A stretch of DNA of 64,000 bases from Daphnia carinata (taxonomy: Eukaryota > Arthropoda > Branchiopoda > Diplostraca > Daphniidae): the NCBI RefSeq assembly GCF_022539665.2, contig NC_081336.1, positions 10,578,778-10,642,777 on the forward strand, given 5' to 3'. A program made the position numbers and the translations under genes. This document shows positions 1 to 11,119 of this stretch, in pieces; within the stretch, counting starts at the first letter, position 1; every line of letters begins with the position of its first letter. The notes beneath the pieces are model-generated. The model saw only the letters and a list, made by a program, of their open reading frames with translations. It ran no database searches and had not been told where the DNA came from.

Positions 1-838
1 GTACTGGGGAAAGGAGACATCAACGTAACCATAGTATTGGACCAAACAATAACGCATTCGACTATGAAAGACGCACTATACGTCCCAGAACTAGGAACAA
101 ACCTTTTTTCAATAGGCGCAGCTGCCAATAATGGAATAGAAGCACAATTTCGTGGAAACAAGGTGCAATCCAACACAACAAATAAAATAAACCCAATTTA
201 TATGTCTCTCCACTTAGGTATTCTTCTACAAGAACGACAAAATAGTCCTCACCTGGAAAAGAACACTGGAAAGCAGCCAAAAGAATTCTAGCGTATCTCA
301 AGAAAACAGTGAACTTTGGAATCCGATTTGGTGGGGGAAGTAGTCTACTAGTCGGATACTGTGATTCCGACAATGCAGGTGACTTAGAGACTCGTCGGTC
401 AACCTCGGGCTCGATATTTATTTTCCTAGGAGGACCTATTTCATGGTTCAGTCGACGTCAAACGTGTGTAGCTTTATCCACAACTGAAGCGGAATTCATG
501 GCAGCGGTAGAAGCTATAAAAGAAGCGATATGGCTCCAACGACTGTTGATGGAGCTGGGGTGGCCAAAAAAACCCACAGAACTAAGATGCGACAATCAAG
601 GAGCAATCGCGCTAATAAAAAATCCCGTATTCCATCAACGCACGAAGCACATGGACGTGAGATTCTTCTTCATCAGGGATGCAGAAGAACAAAAGAAAAT
701 CAACATCTCCTATATTAATACCAATGAGCAATTAGCATATATCTTTACCAAAGCGCTAGCTTATCCTAGATTCAGTAAATTGTGTGAATTATTGAACATT
801 GTGGAAATTCCACAATAGATGCTCATAATGAGAGGAGG
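1..838 (+). pseudogene. Ty1/copia pol fragment (protease edge plus RNase H)
   Basis: Two pieces of a copia-type polyprotein lie next to each other. At 37-200 the peptide has the ALYVPELGTNLFSI stretch typical of the protease to pre-integrase region. From about 250 to 818 it reads through HWKAAKRIL, then the copia RNase H domain with YCDSDNAGD, TRRSTSG, ALSTTEAEFMA, a conserved CDNQGAI block and the RTKHMDVRFFFIRD motif near the C terminus. Integrase and nearly all of the reverse transcriptase, normally about 3 kb, are missing, so this is an internally deleted, non-autonomous remnant. The reading frame of the RNase H part is open to its stop at 816-818. The element's upstream end lies outside the window. 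The family call is firm from the motifs; what caused the deletion is not visible. Confidence 0.85.
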
Positions 839-1109
839 TGTTGAAATATCATTATGAGCATGTTACGGAAACCTATTTAGGTTGCTGAACCATCGTGTGT
901 TGTTTATCCCTAACCCTCGGTTGTTCTCTTCATGTGTAGGTGTCGCCTTATGGCCCCCCCTTTCTCTTTCAAACTCCGTATAAAAAGGTACTCTGTCCTG
1001 ATATAAGTTTGGATGTTATAAACTGATTATTCTTTCCATTTGGATATCGAACTGAGAGCTAGGGTAAGTTATATAAACTGTACTGAATAAACTCTCACTA
1101 ATTCCAACA
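839..1109 (+). repeat. 3' LTR of the copia element
   Basis: Immediately after a purine-rich tract (ATGAGAGGAGG, 828-838) a segment starts TGTTGAAATATC and ends ATTCCAACA, which are typical copia LTR termini. It contains a TATA-like TATAAAAAGG near 980 and abuts the 70-bp satellite at 1110. The partner LTR is outside the window, so the length of about 271 bp is read from the termini only. Confidence 0.75.
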
Positions 1110-2826
1110 ATTCAAACAGCATCAAATATACGTGTATTCAATGTGAATATCGTGTTATAAAATCAGTTTGATGATCTACAGTATCCTCCAGAAAAAAGAG
1201 GCACCCCCCGGTCGCCAAAAATAAAATAATATATTACTAGCGCTAGATGGCATTTATTTTTTGCAACATATAAACAAAAAAAGCATGCGTTTTTTTTGTT
1301 TGTTTGTTTTGACGGCAAAATTCCAGACGGTTTGCCGATTTCCGATTTTTTTTGTAATTTTGCAGCAAAATAAAGAAAACTGAAAATTTGAGAAGTCTGA
1401 GAAAGGCACACATTGTCTGAATCGTAACCTTTTCCCAACCTCACTTTTTTTTTCCAAATATATTGTCGTATTTCTACCCGCAGGAAATATCAGGAAAACT
1501 TATTGGCCAAAGGCGATTTTAGAATGCAGACAATATTATTTTAGCTTTTTTTAATTAATCTAAATTATTCAACAGAAAATTGTTAAGAAGACTATTATTT
1601 AAGTTAAGCAAACTGGTGAACGAAATAAGTTTTAGTATTTCGTTCACCAGCCATTATCATCAATTCATAATTGAAGCCTTTTTGTAATCGATAGATTTGA
1701 ACTTAAATTGGATGGAAAACTCCTGTTTAATTCTAATTTAGATTCATCGAACAAAACCTAAAATAATATTGTCTGTATTCTAAAATCGCCTTTAGCCAAT
1801 AAGTTTTCCTAATATTTCCTGCGGGCAAAAATACGACGACGGAAAATTTGGAAAAAAAGTGAGGTTGGGAAAAGGTTACGATTCAGACAATGTGTGCCTT
1901 TCTCCAGACTTCTCAAATTTTCAGTTTTCTTTATTTTGCTCGAAGCAAAATTACAAAAAAAATCGGAAATCGGCAAACCGTCTGGAATTTTGCAAACAAA
2001 CAAACAAAAAAAAAACGCATGCTTTTTTTGTTTATATGTTGCAAAAATTAAATGCCATCTAGCGCTAGTAATATATTATTTTATTTTTGGCGACCGGGGG
2101 GTGCCTCTTTTTTGTGGAGGATACTGTACATTCAAACAGTATCAAATATAAGTGTATTCAATGTGAATATAGTGTGATACAGTGAGTTTCAATATATACA
2201 TTCAAACAGTATCAAATATACGTTAATTCAATGTGAATATACTGTGATACAGTGAGTTTCAATATCTACATTCAAACAGCATCAAATATACGTGTATTCA
2301 ATGTGAATATGGTGTAAAAAAAATCAGTTTCGTGATCTACATTCAAACAGTATCAAATATACGTGTATTCAATTTGAATATAGTATACTACAGTGAAATT
2401 CAATATCTACATTACAACAGCATCAAATATACGTTTATTCAATGTGAATATAGTATAATACAGTGAGTTTCAATATCTACATTCAAACAGCATCAAATAT
2501 ACGTGTATTCAATGTGAATATAGTGTTTTAAAATCAGTTTCATGATCTACGTTCAAATAGTATCAAATATACGTGTATTCAATGTGAATATAGTGTAAAA
2601 GAATCAGTTTCATGATGTACATTCAAACAGTATCAAATATACCTGTTTTCAATGTGAATATAGTATAATACAGTGAGTTTCAATATCTACATTCCAACAG
2701 CATCAAATATACGTTTATTCAATGTGAATATAGTGTTATAGAATCAGTTTCATGATCTACATTCAAACAGTATCAAATATACGTGCATTTAATGTGAATA
2801 TACTGTGATACAGTGAGTTTCAATAT
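1110..2826. repeat. 70-bp satellite, block 1 (interrupted 1179-2126)
   Basis: Tandem units of 70 bp begin ACATTCAAACAG(C/T)ATCAAATA; successive starts at 2128, 2198 and 2268 fix the period. One unit lies before the foldback insertion (1110-1178) and about ten after it (2127-2826). Units come in two subtypes in the second half, one with GATACAGTGAGTTTCAATAT and one with TATAGAATCAGTTTCATGAT, which often alternate and give a 140-bp higher-order pattern. The same family recurs at 18526-19191. No coding potential is seen. Confidence 0.9.
1179..2126. mobile_element. Tc1/mariner-like foldback element, non-autonomous
   Basis: A 948-bp palindrome starts CAGTATCCTCC and ends GGAGGATACTG, flanked by TA on both sides (1177-1178 and 2127-2128). 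It interrupts one satellite unit precisely. The inverted arms run about 370 bp each: 1179-1545 pairs with about 1757-2126, including the GCACCCCCCGGTCGCC block near each end. The centre has its own hairpin (CTGGTGAACGAAATA with its complement, 1613-1651). TA duplication and CAGT termini fit the IS630/Tc1/mariner group. No transposase is encoded; apparent short ORFs are products of the low-complexity arms. Confidence 0.85.
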
Positions 2827-3032
2827 GATTTGCGGTGAAATAGGACTGAAACGAAATAGGACTGGAGGAATAGGACTGAAAACTTCCAGTCCTATTTCTA
2901 CCGGAGAAACTGGACTGGGAGAAATAGGAGTGACTTTTTAAAACATTTAGGAGAGTCCTATTTGTCCATGCCAACAGTCCTATTTCTCCGTGCCGATCGG
3001 TCCTATCTCTCCTTAGAAATAGTCCTATTTAT
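2827..3032. repeat. Mirrored arrays of GAAATAGGACTG motif
   Basis: Three to four direct copies of (G)AAATAGGACTG at 2840-2880 are followed by inverted copies (CAGTCCTATTTCTCC and variants) through about 3030. The layout, a short tandem cluster facing inverted copies, matches the ends of the large inverted repeat at 27803 and 35124, where the motif is GGAGAAAAAGGCCCAG. It may be an end of a related element; no partner end is seen here. Confidence 0.6.
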
Positions 3033-3765
3033 TTTATTTTGTTCTAATAGGAACGATATGCCTCCAATCCGGTAAGCAACATAATGCGGTTGATATCCAT
3101 TTCCCTTTGTAAAAAGCCGATGGTGTTAACTCATTACTTAAATGGTTCACCAAACATTTATCTTTTATCCTATTTTAATTTAAATTGCAGGGGACCATGA
3201 AATATGTTATATCTAATATAGTTCATTTAATTAAGTACTACTACGGCCACACCAGAAATATTTATTACATTTTTCTTACTTTTTAGTGCATAAATAAATT
3301 TTCCAGTTGCAGTCATGTTGTATTTGCTTATACAACTATCAGCAATGATAAGCATTCAAGTCTTACCACATCTGTAGCACTCTAAGCTGTGACATGGGTA
3401 GTCCTGTGTTCGATTCCCTGTAGTTGCATTTCTTCTGAGTTTTTTAATAACATTTGCGGTTAAGTTAACTATGAATCGTTGAAGAATGTTAATGAATCTT
3501 CGCCTGTATGAAAACTAGTTCCTCACCAAGAGCAAGAAGAACTGTTGAGATAGAAGAGAATGGATGAGAGAGGAGATGGTAGATGGGCGAAAAATAAATT
3601 ATTTGTAATTATTGTGAATAATTATTGTAACATTTTAACAATTCCTCAACTTCTTTACCAAGAAGAGGATTCTACCACAGAAGTGGATGGCCAAGCATTA
3701 CTCATCAAGTGACGTATGCCAAAGGATTAAGTTAATATTTATATTGACATTGAAATAAAATTGAT
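3033..3765. other. No gene recognised
   Basis: AT-rich DNA. A weak tRNA-like B box (TGTTCGATTCCC) sits at about 3406 with no convincing cloverleaf. No other structure or coding signal was recognised. Confidence 0.5.
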
Positions 3766-4085
3766 GAAGAAGATTTATGGGTGCTAAAGCCAAGGAAGTT
3801 GAAGATGGTTGTCGGCGGTGAATAGAAAGCAGAGATTTGCAGAAGTAAAAGATCATCGGCTTTAGCAGATTAAGATTTATGGGTGCTTAAGACGAAGAGG
3901 TCAAAGATTGTTGCCGGCGGCGAATCGAAAGAAAAGATTTAGAAAGGTCAGAGATCTTCGGATTAAGCAGCTTAAGACTTATGGTTGCACCACATTTAAT
4001 GACTACTCCATACGACGTTGTATGCCGGAAGCTGATGACGCTTGCCTGCGGCGAATTGAAAGAAAAGGCTTACGTAAATCCAGGT
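3766..4085 (+). repeat. Three degenerate 104-bp tandem repeats
   Basis: Copies begin near 3768, 3871 and 3975 with (A)AGATTTATGGGTGC and variants. Each contains a TTG(C/T)CGGCGGCGAAT-like block and a CATCGGCTTTAGCAG or CTTCGGATTAAGCAG end. Divergence is about 15-25 percent by eye. They lie just upstream of the FLYWCH gene. Confidence 0.65.
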
Positions 4086-4268
4086 AATCTTCACTCACCG
4101 CAACAGCAAGAAGTGTTTCCTTCCTATTTGCCGAGAGGTGTAGTAGCGTTTGGCTCCTCCCCTTTTTGGCCGACTGTATATATGGATACAATAATACCAT
4201 ACAACTTTAATAGTTCGTCTTAGACTTTGATCTAGCACTTACCATTACCATGTCTTCAGCTCGCTTTA

Positions 4269-5451
4269 ATGTTCGGGATGCAAATCCAGTGTTATCGGCC
4301 GGAAGCAATTCTGCGTTTGCCTAGGCTGCCATGTTCCTGTCCATCGTCTTTGTTGTGGTGTTACCTTCGTAGAGTTGTTCGTTGTGGTCGTCCTAAGAGA
4401 TTGCTGAAGCCAAGGAACATTTTCGATCCTTCCGACGTAGGCAAGAAAAAGCCTCTAGTTCCAGCTTCTCCACGTCGTCCCTCATCACCACGACAACGAT
4501 CAACTCCTCGCACATCTCCTCAGACTAATTCTCCGCGTCGTCCAGCAACTCCGTCTTCTCCAACCTCCCCACTTTCTCCGTTGACAATGTCACCTTTGGT
4601 GAGTCTTGTTGTATCTCCTTTTCTTTTTATGTTGTCTCCTCTTCTTAGGTCAACTCTTCCAGTTCCACCACCACGACGAAGACGCAGGGCCCAACCTCAG
4701 CTACCAGACCTGTCTCCAGAAGCTGCAATCCCAAGGAGTTCATATGCAAGCGATGGAAGAAGAGAAGAAACATTTGCCGAACCCAGCGAATCGACAATGG
4801 AGGTATATATTTCTTCTTTATCGCAACATGTCTTAGTATTTTATTAACTTAACGTTTTTGTTAGCAATCATCGTATGAGGAACCGACGGAGCCATCCTAC
4901 AAGATTCATGGCGAGGGAACGAACAAGGGACTTCATAAGCTTACTGATGGATTAGGTAATAATTCGAAGTGCTAATTCGAATTCGAATTGCTAGACTAAA
5001 AGAGGAATTCCTTTCTTACTATAGGGTTTTGCTTCAGCAAAAAAGCCATCAGTAAGAGCACATATACATGGCGCTGTACCTCCCGACCTTCTGGAAACCC
5101 ATGTAAAGCTATCGTGAAACAAAAGAAAACTCCCCTTTTGGATTGTTTGCTTAATTACGATAATGCTGAATTCACCCTTGTTCCCCACGATCAAGAGAAC
5201 ACCCACAATCACCCACCAGACATTGGAAACCAGAAAACGGTAAGTGTTTTTAGAAAAAATTTAATTTGAGTTTCTAAATGTGTAACTTGCAATATTTATA
5301 CATAGATTGACATCTTTAGAGAATCGAAGAAAGCCTGCGTCGATCAACAGTTTACGGACCCCAGGGATATCTTATTTGCCGAATTGAAGAAACGCAAGTC
5401 CATAGAAGGAAGACACATGCCGGATGCTGATTTGGCCACTCGTCGTTTACG
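4269..5451 (+). pseudogene. FLYWCH zinc-finger protein gene, 3' truncated
   Basis: Exon-like segments separated by short GT-AG introns: about 4269-4598, 4649-4802, 4865-4955, 5025-5239 and 5306-5451. The first two encode a proline/serine/arginine-rich stretch (SPRRPSSPRQ-like). The third and fourth make a FLYWCH-type finger: GFCFSKK, TYTWRC, then a second Cys in NPCKAIV and HDQENTHNHPP, which gives the C-C-H-H zinc ligands. The fifth encodes a helical tail (ELKKRKSIEGRHMPDADLA). FLYWCH proteins are DNA-binding and are often linked to MULE-type transposases. A donor (GGTACATT) follows 5451, but the element B LTR begins at 5498 and no further exon is found beyond it, so the gene is cut. The frame does not join cleanly between the first two exons and the start is uncertain. 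Confidence 0.6.
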
Positions 5452-5497
5452 GTACATTAAATAACTAAATTATATCATGATTATGGTTAACGATTAT

Positions 5498-5921
5498 AGT
5501 TTACTGCGCAATACTACTAACCAAAGGATAAGAGCAACAAGAATAAACTCAGGCGACTACCTTACTCAGATGCGAGTTCTTGTCTGATCTTTTCCATATT
5601 TTGGGTTCACGATTACTCTTCGCATATTGGCAAATTGGTGAGTTGCTGTGCGATTATTTGCCACCAATCAAAGATGTTTAAAATGGCGTGATAATGGTGC
5701 GATGATGGGCGTCGCCCGTGCCGCCAATCAAAGATGTTGAAGTAGTAGCGTGATGCTGATGACACATGGATGCGTCAGTTAGCTAGCAGGTGTTCATCTA
5801 GGTCACCCGTGTTGCGTATATATGTTGTTGCAATAGACATGTTTTTATACTAATCACTTATTAAAGATACTACAGAAAGGGCATATAAGTTGAAGATGTA
5901 TATTGGCTTCGTTACATCACT
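5498..5921 (-). repeat. Element B 3' LTR
   Basis: The segment shared with 18232-18525 begins at AGTTTACTGCGC (5498). The outer limit at 5921 is inferred from AGTGATGTAAC on the minus strand preceded by GCTGGG, a short polypurine tract. A TATA-like TAGTATAAAAACATG lies at about 5838-5855 on the minus strand, in the part missing from the 5' copy. The length is about 424 bp if the boundary is right. Confidence 0.65.
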
Positions 5922-6020
5922 CCCAGCGGCGTTAGATTACGTCCCGTAGTCAGACTGCATGCATGGGAATGGATTCGGAAGCTGGTTGCCGTGATTTGTA
6001 GGTGGGACGGCAGCGACGAC

Positions 6021-7649
6021 TCAAATGACGGTGAAAAGGCCGCAACTACAGCAAATGCGTAAAAAAAGAAGCACTAAAAGGCATAATATGCCGATGAAGA
6101 AATAGTTCTTGATAGTCTCCCACCAAGATGTATAACTTCCGACACCAGATGCCGTTACAAAAATGTTTGTCACACTAGGTCTTTGACGTAAGGTATATTC
6201 CGATGGCGGGTGTTCGTTGATCGCGGCAGCTATATCGGCCATGATGTTCATGTGATTAAACATGTTATCGGTATATCCGGATTACTTTGATGCACGTAGT
6301 CGAAAAACTCGACGTTTTCGTAGCGAAAAGAGTGTGCGAGCGTCTGCTCAGGCAACACAATTGTGGCTTCAATCAGCTGCCAGGTGTGGTTGCGGAAAGC
6401 ATAAGGTTTCTCGTTAAAGTTTACAAATCCATTTGTCCAATAGCAAGGGTAATATTTTACAAGTTTCCAGCCATCGAGGTTAATTGTATAATTTTTAAAT
6501 TTTGGTTGCGGTCCGCAAGAAGTCAAAACAGTATCGAATGTGACATTTAAGGCTTTACACTAGATCAGTACAGCCGTTTTACGGAAAGCTTGTAATTTTG
6601 TGCACTTGGGTAATGTAGTTGTGAGACTGCTAACCATCCATTATATTGAGCAGTTGTAACGGCTCTTTCATGTTTTGCTTTGCGACCATCGCACTGTAAT
6701 AATTGAATTTGGCTTGCCAATTCGTTTTCGTGATCGGTCAGTTGATCTCGAATATATTGAATATTCGCCGGTATGTTTAAATCTTCAGCGCTAGATGGCG
6801 CCAGAGGCTCCGATGTTGTTGTTGAATTTTTCATGATGGCTGCCGTTGTGACAAAGAGTTGTGATTGGCCAAGGATTTCAAAGGAAGAAGTCCTATTGGA
6901 GCAATTTTGCTGCACTGAAAAACAACGTGATGACGGCAACAAATGAAAGTCTAGTTGATTTCGGTCGTCTTGAAGTCTGAAAATTTGTTTTTCCCCACGT
7001 AATTGTATCAACTTGCCGATACCTTCTTCGACAAGCCGGGTAATTGCTTTAGTTTTCTGTGTGTAGGTTTTGTCCCAAATCAGTGTTAAATGATTATGTG
7101 ACAAATTTCCCGACGCAGCAGAAGCAGTTCCTATAGGTGTTGAAAAATCCCCATTCTCCTTTGGTTTGAAAAGTTGAATTTTATCGAGAACACAGTTTAA
7201 TATTTGGGAATTGATTGTTTGCAACCAATATCCAGAAATATCGGGTTCATCGTCGAACACAAATTTTCCATCCGAAAAAGTCATAGATAGTCGTTGATTG
7301 TCGCACCTTTTATTATTAATCATTTTGTTGCACTCGACAGGTGTTGTATCGATGAAAATTTTATCTGGCACGATCACTGTTTGTCCGAAAAATTCATTGT
7401 AATATGTTTTATATTTTTCCAGCGCGCACAAATTTATCCCGGAAACTTGATCGCAGCTCGTTCTTCACTATATACGGCATATTTTACACTGATGGCACGA
7501 TTTTCGGTAGATTTCGGCTGACAGTTCGCGTCAGAGAATTCAATAATTTCAATTTTCGACGACTCCGAACAATCGCATACGGTTGTTTCAAATGCTCGCA
7601 AGTGTAACCCGTGAAGGCACGATAGCAGCAGAAATGGAAATAGAGACAT
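6021..7649 (-). pseudogene. Element B envelope gene, broken
   Basis: Four pieces in different frames: 7649-7434, 7431-6565, 6526-6248 and 6263-6021. The first has a hydrophobic signal peptide followed by a CDCSE cysteine pair. The second carries an ECNK...C...GYW...NC pattern, an LTLIWD motif and a coiled stretch with HENELASQI before a conserved Cys. The third has DGWKL and CYW and NFNEK motifs. The last has a transmembrane helix (FFIGILCLLVLLFLR) and a short tail. The same motif order occurs in the element D envelope at 48859-51708, so the two are homologous, but B lacks the lectin-like region that lies between these halves in D. Reading-frame breaks lie near 7432, 6530-6565 and 6250. It would have been a membrane fusion glycoprotein by family; as it stands it is dead. 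Confidence 0.8.
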
Positions 7650-9116
7650 TTCTCTATACGGAAGAATAATAATTTAAAAAAACATACAAGAATAAAAGAG
7701 AACAATGTAACTGACAATGATCTATAACTTTACCATGTGGGTTTTATAGAATAGAATCAAACATGAGAAGGAAAGAAGTAAGAAAAACGGAAGTGAAAAA
7801 TAGTCTACGGCTCTTGAAAGGTCAACTTATTTTTCCGTCGGCTTTTCCTAGTTAGCTACGGCAAAAGGGAAGAAAAATATAGGGCACTGGAATATAATTG
7901 TGTTTTCGAGGGGGAGAAAATTTCATCATAATAACTAATATCGTTGGAAAGAGGAGAGGATATACTTAAATATCGAAAAGAGAAAACAATAAAATATAAT
8001 ATAGTTTAGCGGGGAGGACGAGAAGAAAAACGTTTAAAAGTTTACGGCGGAAAAAGTTTTTGCCATGAAAGGTCACGCACAGTGTTCGAATTTTTTCCTA
8101 AGTTTTAACAAGGCGGTAGGGATAGCGCATAAAGGAAAAAGTATACTACGGCACACAAAGAAAAATGCAGTTAACGGAAACAATCGGTATGTTACCCAAA
8201 CATTTACGCCAGGTGTAAAACATTAGCTAATAGCTTAGTGGAAGCGCTCTCAGCTGTGATACCAAAGGTTCTGAGATTCGAATCCCCAGTTTGACTAGTT
8301 AACTCATCGTTCGCAAGGTAGCGTATATAGTAAGCTACAAGAAGGCGTTACATATAAATTGGCAAATATGGATATAAATGATGAAACAGACAGATGCGAA
8401 AGTTATTTTTTTTCTAAGTCCGACGCAGTGAGAATGGAAGAGAGAGAGAGATAATGGAAGGAAGAGACAGAGAAAAGAATGTGCTATATGAGAGGAACAT
8501 GTTCTATCGCTCGAGGCGTGAAACAAGGCCATATGCTCCAGACATATTGTGTTGAAAATGAGACACGTTACTTGCCCTGTGGCAAAACGTAGAGGCAATA
8601 TTAACGCGTATAAATGGGGCGTATATTGTTTATGAAAAAGAAGGAATAGAAGGTAAAAACTCTACCTGGCGCGAGAGAGAGAAAGAATAGGAATAAGGGA
8701 AAGGGAAAAATGCGAGAATGCATTTTCGGCAACTTGTGTCATTTACTTGAAAGAAGTCTTTCGCGGATAACGTGTGGCGAATAGGCAGACAAAATTTTTA
8801 CTTTTTTATTATAAGGATGGAAGTTGGGTTGTTTCCTAAACTGACAGATGGACAAGTTGTGCATGTAGCATATACTTATTCATCTTTTTGTCTAAGGTAA
8901 TGAGGTTCTTTTAAAACCTTTATTTTTTTTATTTTGTTTGTTATTTCCTTATAATGGTTCCCTCCCTAGTTTCTAGCAGTAACCTCCTGAAGAAATGGAA
9001 CGTTTTAGCTACGGCCTATTTTTATTGACATGTAACATGGAAGGGAAACAGGTTACGTAGAATAGGTATTGACTACATGATTATAAAATTGTTGTTGGTA
9101 GAATTTTCTGTCTTTT
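7650..9116. other. Element B noncoding spacer before env
   Basis: About 1.4 kb without a supported gene, rich in GA tracts. A tRNA-like module lies at 8222-8297 (listed separately). It may include an unrelated insertion, but no terminal repeats or target duplication were found. Confidence 0.5.
8222..8297 (+). repeat. tRNA-like SINE head
   Basis: A-box-like TAGCTTAGTGGAAGC at 8231-8245 and B-box GAGATTCGAATCC at 8273-8285 have the spacing of a tRNA. Acceptor-stem pairing is poor and no CCA-side signal is visible, so a tRNA-derived SINE head is more likely than a functional tRNA. Confidence 0.45.
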
Positions 9117-9536
9117 TCAGTACGCTGGCGGATAACGATGCTCGTGGCAGTGAAGACAAAGGTCGTCATCTCCCCAGCTTTCGGCTGCAAATCCGAAAAG
9201 TGGCGGATGCCGATTCGCTGGATCCAAATCCAGGATTTCTTTCAAGCGCTCTGTCGTTTTCCTCTATTTTCCTAATTCGATGCATCGAACCAGTCCTAAA
9301 GTGAGCGAGCGGGTGACATCGTCTAGCTCTTCTTGAAGATCGCGGACTTGTCGTCTAAAGGCTTCTGTCGGTTGGGGTTCAGGTGCGGCTGCGGGTGCGT
9401 CGCCTTCTTGCGATGGTGCAATTGCGGCGTCAGGATTGAGTTGGGGTTCTTCTGCAGCGTGAACTTGTGGCTGGTTGTGCCGACACCCCCGTTTCGCGGC
9501 GGGTCCTCCCGAACGGTTGTTGTGGTTTTCGGCCAT
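9117..9536 (-). pseudogene. Element B accessory ORF 2 (LDLDPAxRHPPL family)
   Basis: From an ATG at 9536 the frame encodes a charged, Pro/Ala-rich head (APAAAPEPQPTEAFRRQ) and a helix (RDLQEELDDVTRSL). It stops near 9265, and the protein continues in another frame (about 9265-9117) with ERLKEILDLDPANRHPPL followed by a Trp-containing tail. The motif ILDLDPAxRHPPL is shared with the ORF at 10888-10463, so the two are tandem relatives. The frameshift lies near 9262. No known family was recognised. The position between pol and env suggests a retroviral-type accessory protein, but its function is unknown. The accessory role is inferred from position only. Confidence 0.6.
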
Positions 9537-10462
9537 TGTAAAGAGCAATACTTCTTTTGTTTCTGCTAAACGTCTCTTGGCTGTGGATAGCTGTGAGTGT
9601 AGGTCCGCGAGGATATGTGTCCTGATTTATATAGTCAAGAAATCCTCACTGATTGTCCACACCCGTTTTGAGTTTTATTTTTTTCTTTTAACATCTTCAT
9701 CATTGCTCGGGTGTCAGTTTTTTTATTGTTCTTGCATGTTTCTAATTTCGCTGATATGTCGTGGGAAAGAAAGAAAAACAGCGATCGGTGTTTTCCACTG
9801 TTCGAATCGTGGCTTGCTACTTTCCGCCACTTTTGGGTTTATTGGATTTTTTTACTGTGTTAAAGGTAATAGAGAAATAAGAAAAAGTGAAGGAAGACAA
9901 CAGTACAGGTGAGTTAGTGGTGACACAGTTTTAAAGCTGTTATGCAGTGTAAGTATTTATATACTTGTCGTTATTATCTTGGTTGGGTACTGGTTGAACG
10001 CCTTATGCGTATCGCACACGACGTTTTCCGCGTTCAATACCCGTCCCCACCCTAACTATAAAAAATCCCACGGTAGGTTTTTCGGTTTACCATTCACGAA
10101 GTTTGATTAACTTCAAGGTAATAAAGGTGACCTGATGTCACTAAATAATTGTTTTTCGTGTTTTATCTAAATTGTTTTTCTTGGCATTTGGGCATTTATT
10201 TCTCGATGTTTTATTTTTTTTCGTCAAATGGGTGTTTTTAACACAGCCATTTCTCATTTGTTTGGTTGTTCTCCTTGCTGAAAACCCAAAAATTTGTTGT
10301 TGCATATTTCTACTATGTTTATTCGATTGATTTGATTAACATAAGAAGGGAAAAGCACAAGCGCGTTCTAAACTATGGAACAAACATGTTGACTACATTA
10401 TTAGGGAAAAACAAGTTTTCTTCCGTTTCCTTTTTATTTTCTTCTTTTCTTTTTCTCCCGCC
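9537..10462. other. Element B spacer between the accessory ORFs
   Basis: No gene supported. A tRNA-like stretch lies at about 9982-10052 (TACTGGTTGAACGCC A-box-like and GCGTTCAATACC B-box-like), again probably a SINE fragment. The rest is T-rich on the plus strand. Confidence 0.45.
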
Positions 10463-10888
10463 TTACAATTGGTCATACCAATCGCGCCTTTGCCTTTTGT
10501 TAGCTGAGTCCCACAGCTCTGACGGCCAGTTGTATAGTGGCGGATGGCGTTTAGCTGGATCTAAGTCCAGTATCCTTTTCAAGGTGTTGACTGCGCTGCC
10601 CCAATCTTCGGAGAAGAGGTCGGCGTTAAGTCTTGTGGTGAGTTTGTTGGTTTTTTCTTCAAGACGGCGCTCGTAGTTGCGATGGGCCAGATCCCAGGAG
10701 TCTTGGCTAGTCTGGTCTGGGGATCGAGGTGTTTGGTTGACCAACCCGACAGTGTTGTCTGTCGTCGTGGGTTCCGAGATAAGATCGGTAATGGGCTCTG
10801 TTGTTGACACCACTGCGTTAGCTTGCACCTCGGCACTAGTCCCTTCGACGGTGACTTGTTCGTGTTGAACGGTAGTTTGGTTTTCCAT
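10463..10888 (-). CDS. Element B accessory ORF 1 (LDLDPAxRHPPL family)
   Basis: An uninterrupted 141-codon frame with ATG at 10888. The N-terminal 65 residues are Thr/Glu/Val-rich and probably disordered. The C-terminal half is basic and helical (YERRLEEKTNKLTTRLNADL), then LKRILDLDPAKRHPPL, then NWPSELWDSANKRQRRDW. The LDLDPAxRHPPL core recurs in the frameshifted ORF 2 at 9117-9536, showing an ancient duplication in the element. It lies about 230 bp downstream of the end of pol on the element strand. I do not recognise a family, and no enzymatic motif is visible. It is one of the few long frames of element B that stayed open. Confidence 0.6.
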   Translation of the reverse strand: MENQTTVQHEQVTVEGTSAEVQANAVVSTTEPITDLISEPTTTDNTVGLVNQTPRSPDQTSQDSWDLAHRNYERRLEEKTNKLTTRLNADLFSEDWGSAVNTLKRILDLDPAKRHPPLYNWPSELWDSANKRQRRDWYDQL

Positions 10889-11119
10889 CTTTCTTTGATG
10901 ATGCTTTGGAGTGTGTATAAAATTCTTGTTAGAGTTGTGACTACAACGAGTTGTCGGAAAGATGTGGCTCTTTTCGATCTACTCACTGTTATATAATTTC
11001 GAGTTTTTTTGTTTTTCTCTGAAACGCGATCAACAGACTTACATGCTCATGAGTTATCAGATTTAATCTCTGAAACGCATTGGCAATTGTCTATTCCTTT
11101 GCGGACGTGCGGTGGCGTT

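Noticed and set aside
1163-2151. Small ORFs within the foldback element
   Set aside because: They are copies of each other in the inverted arms, rich in Lys/Phe from A/T tracts, with no transposase motif.
1110-2826. Regular repeats resembling a CRISPR array
   Set aside because: The 70-bp units are contiguous with no unique spacers, vary between units and lie in a eukaryotic setting: a satellite.
3383-3430. tRNA gene
   Set aside because: Only a B-box-like TGTTCGATTCCC is seen; D arm and acceptor stem are absent.
5498-5590. FLYWCH gene exon continuing at 5500 after an intron ending TATAG
   Set aside because: The supposed exon is LTR sequence repeated at 18232; the AG is the LTR terminus.
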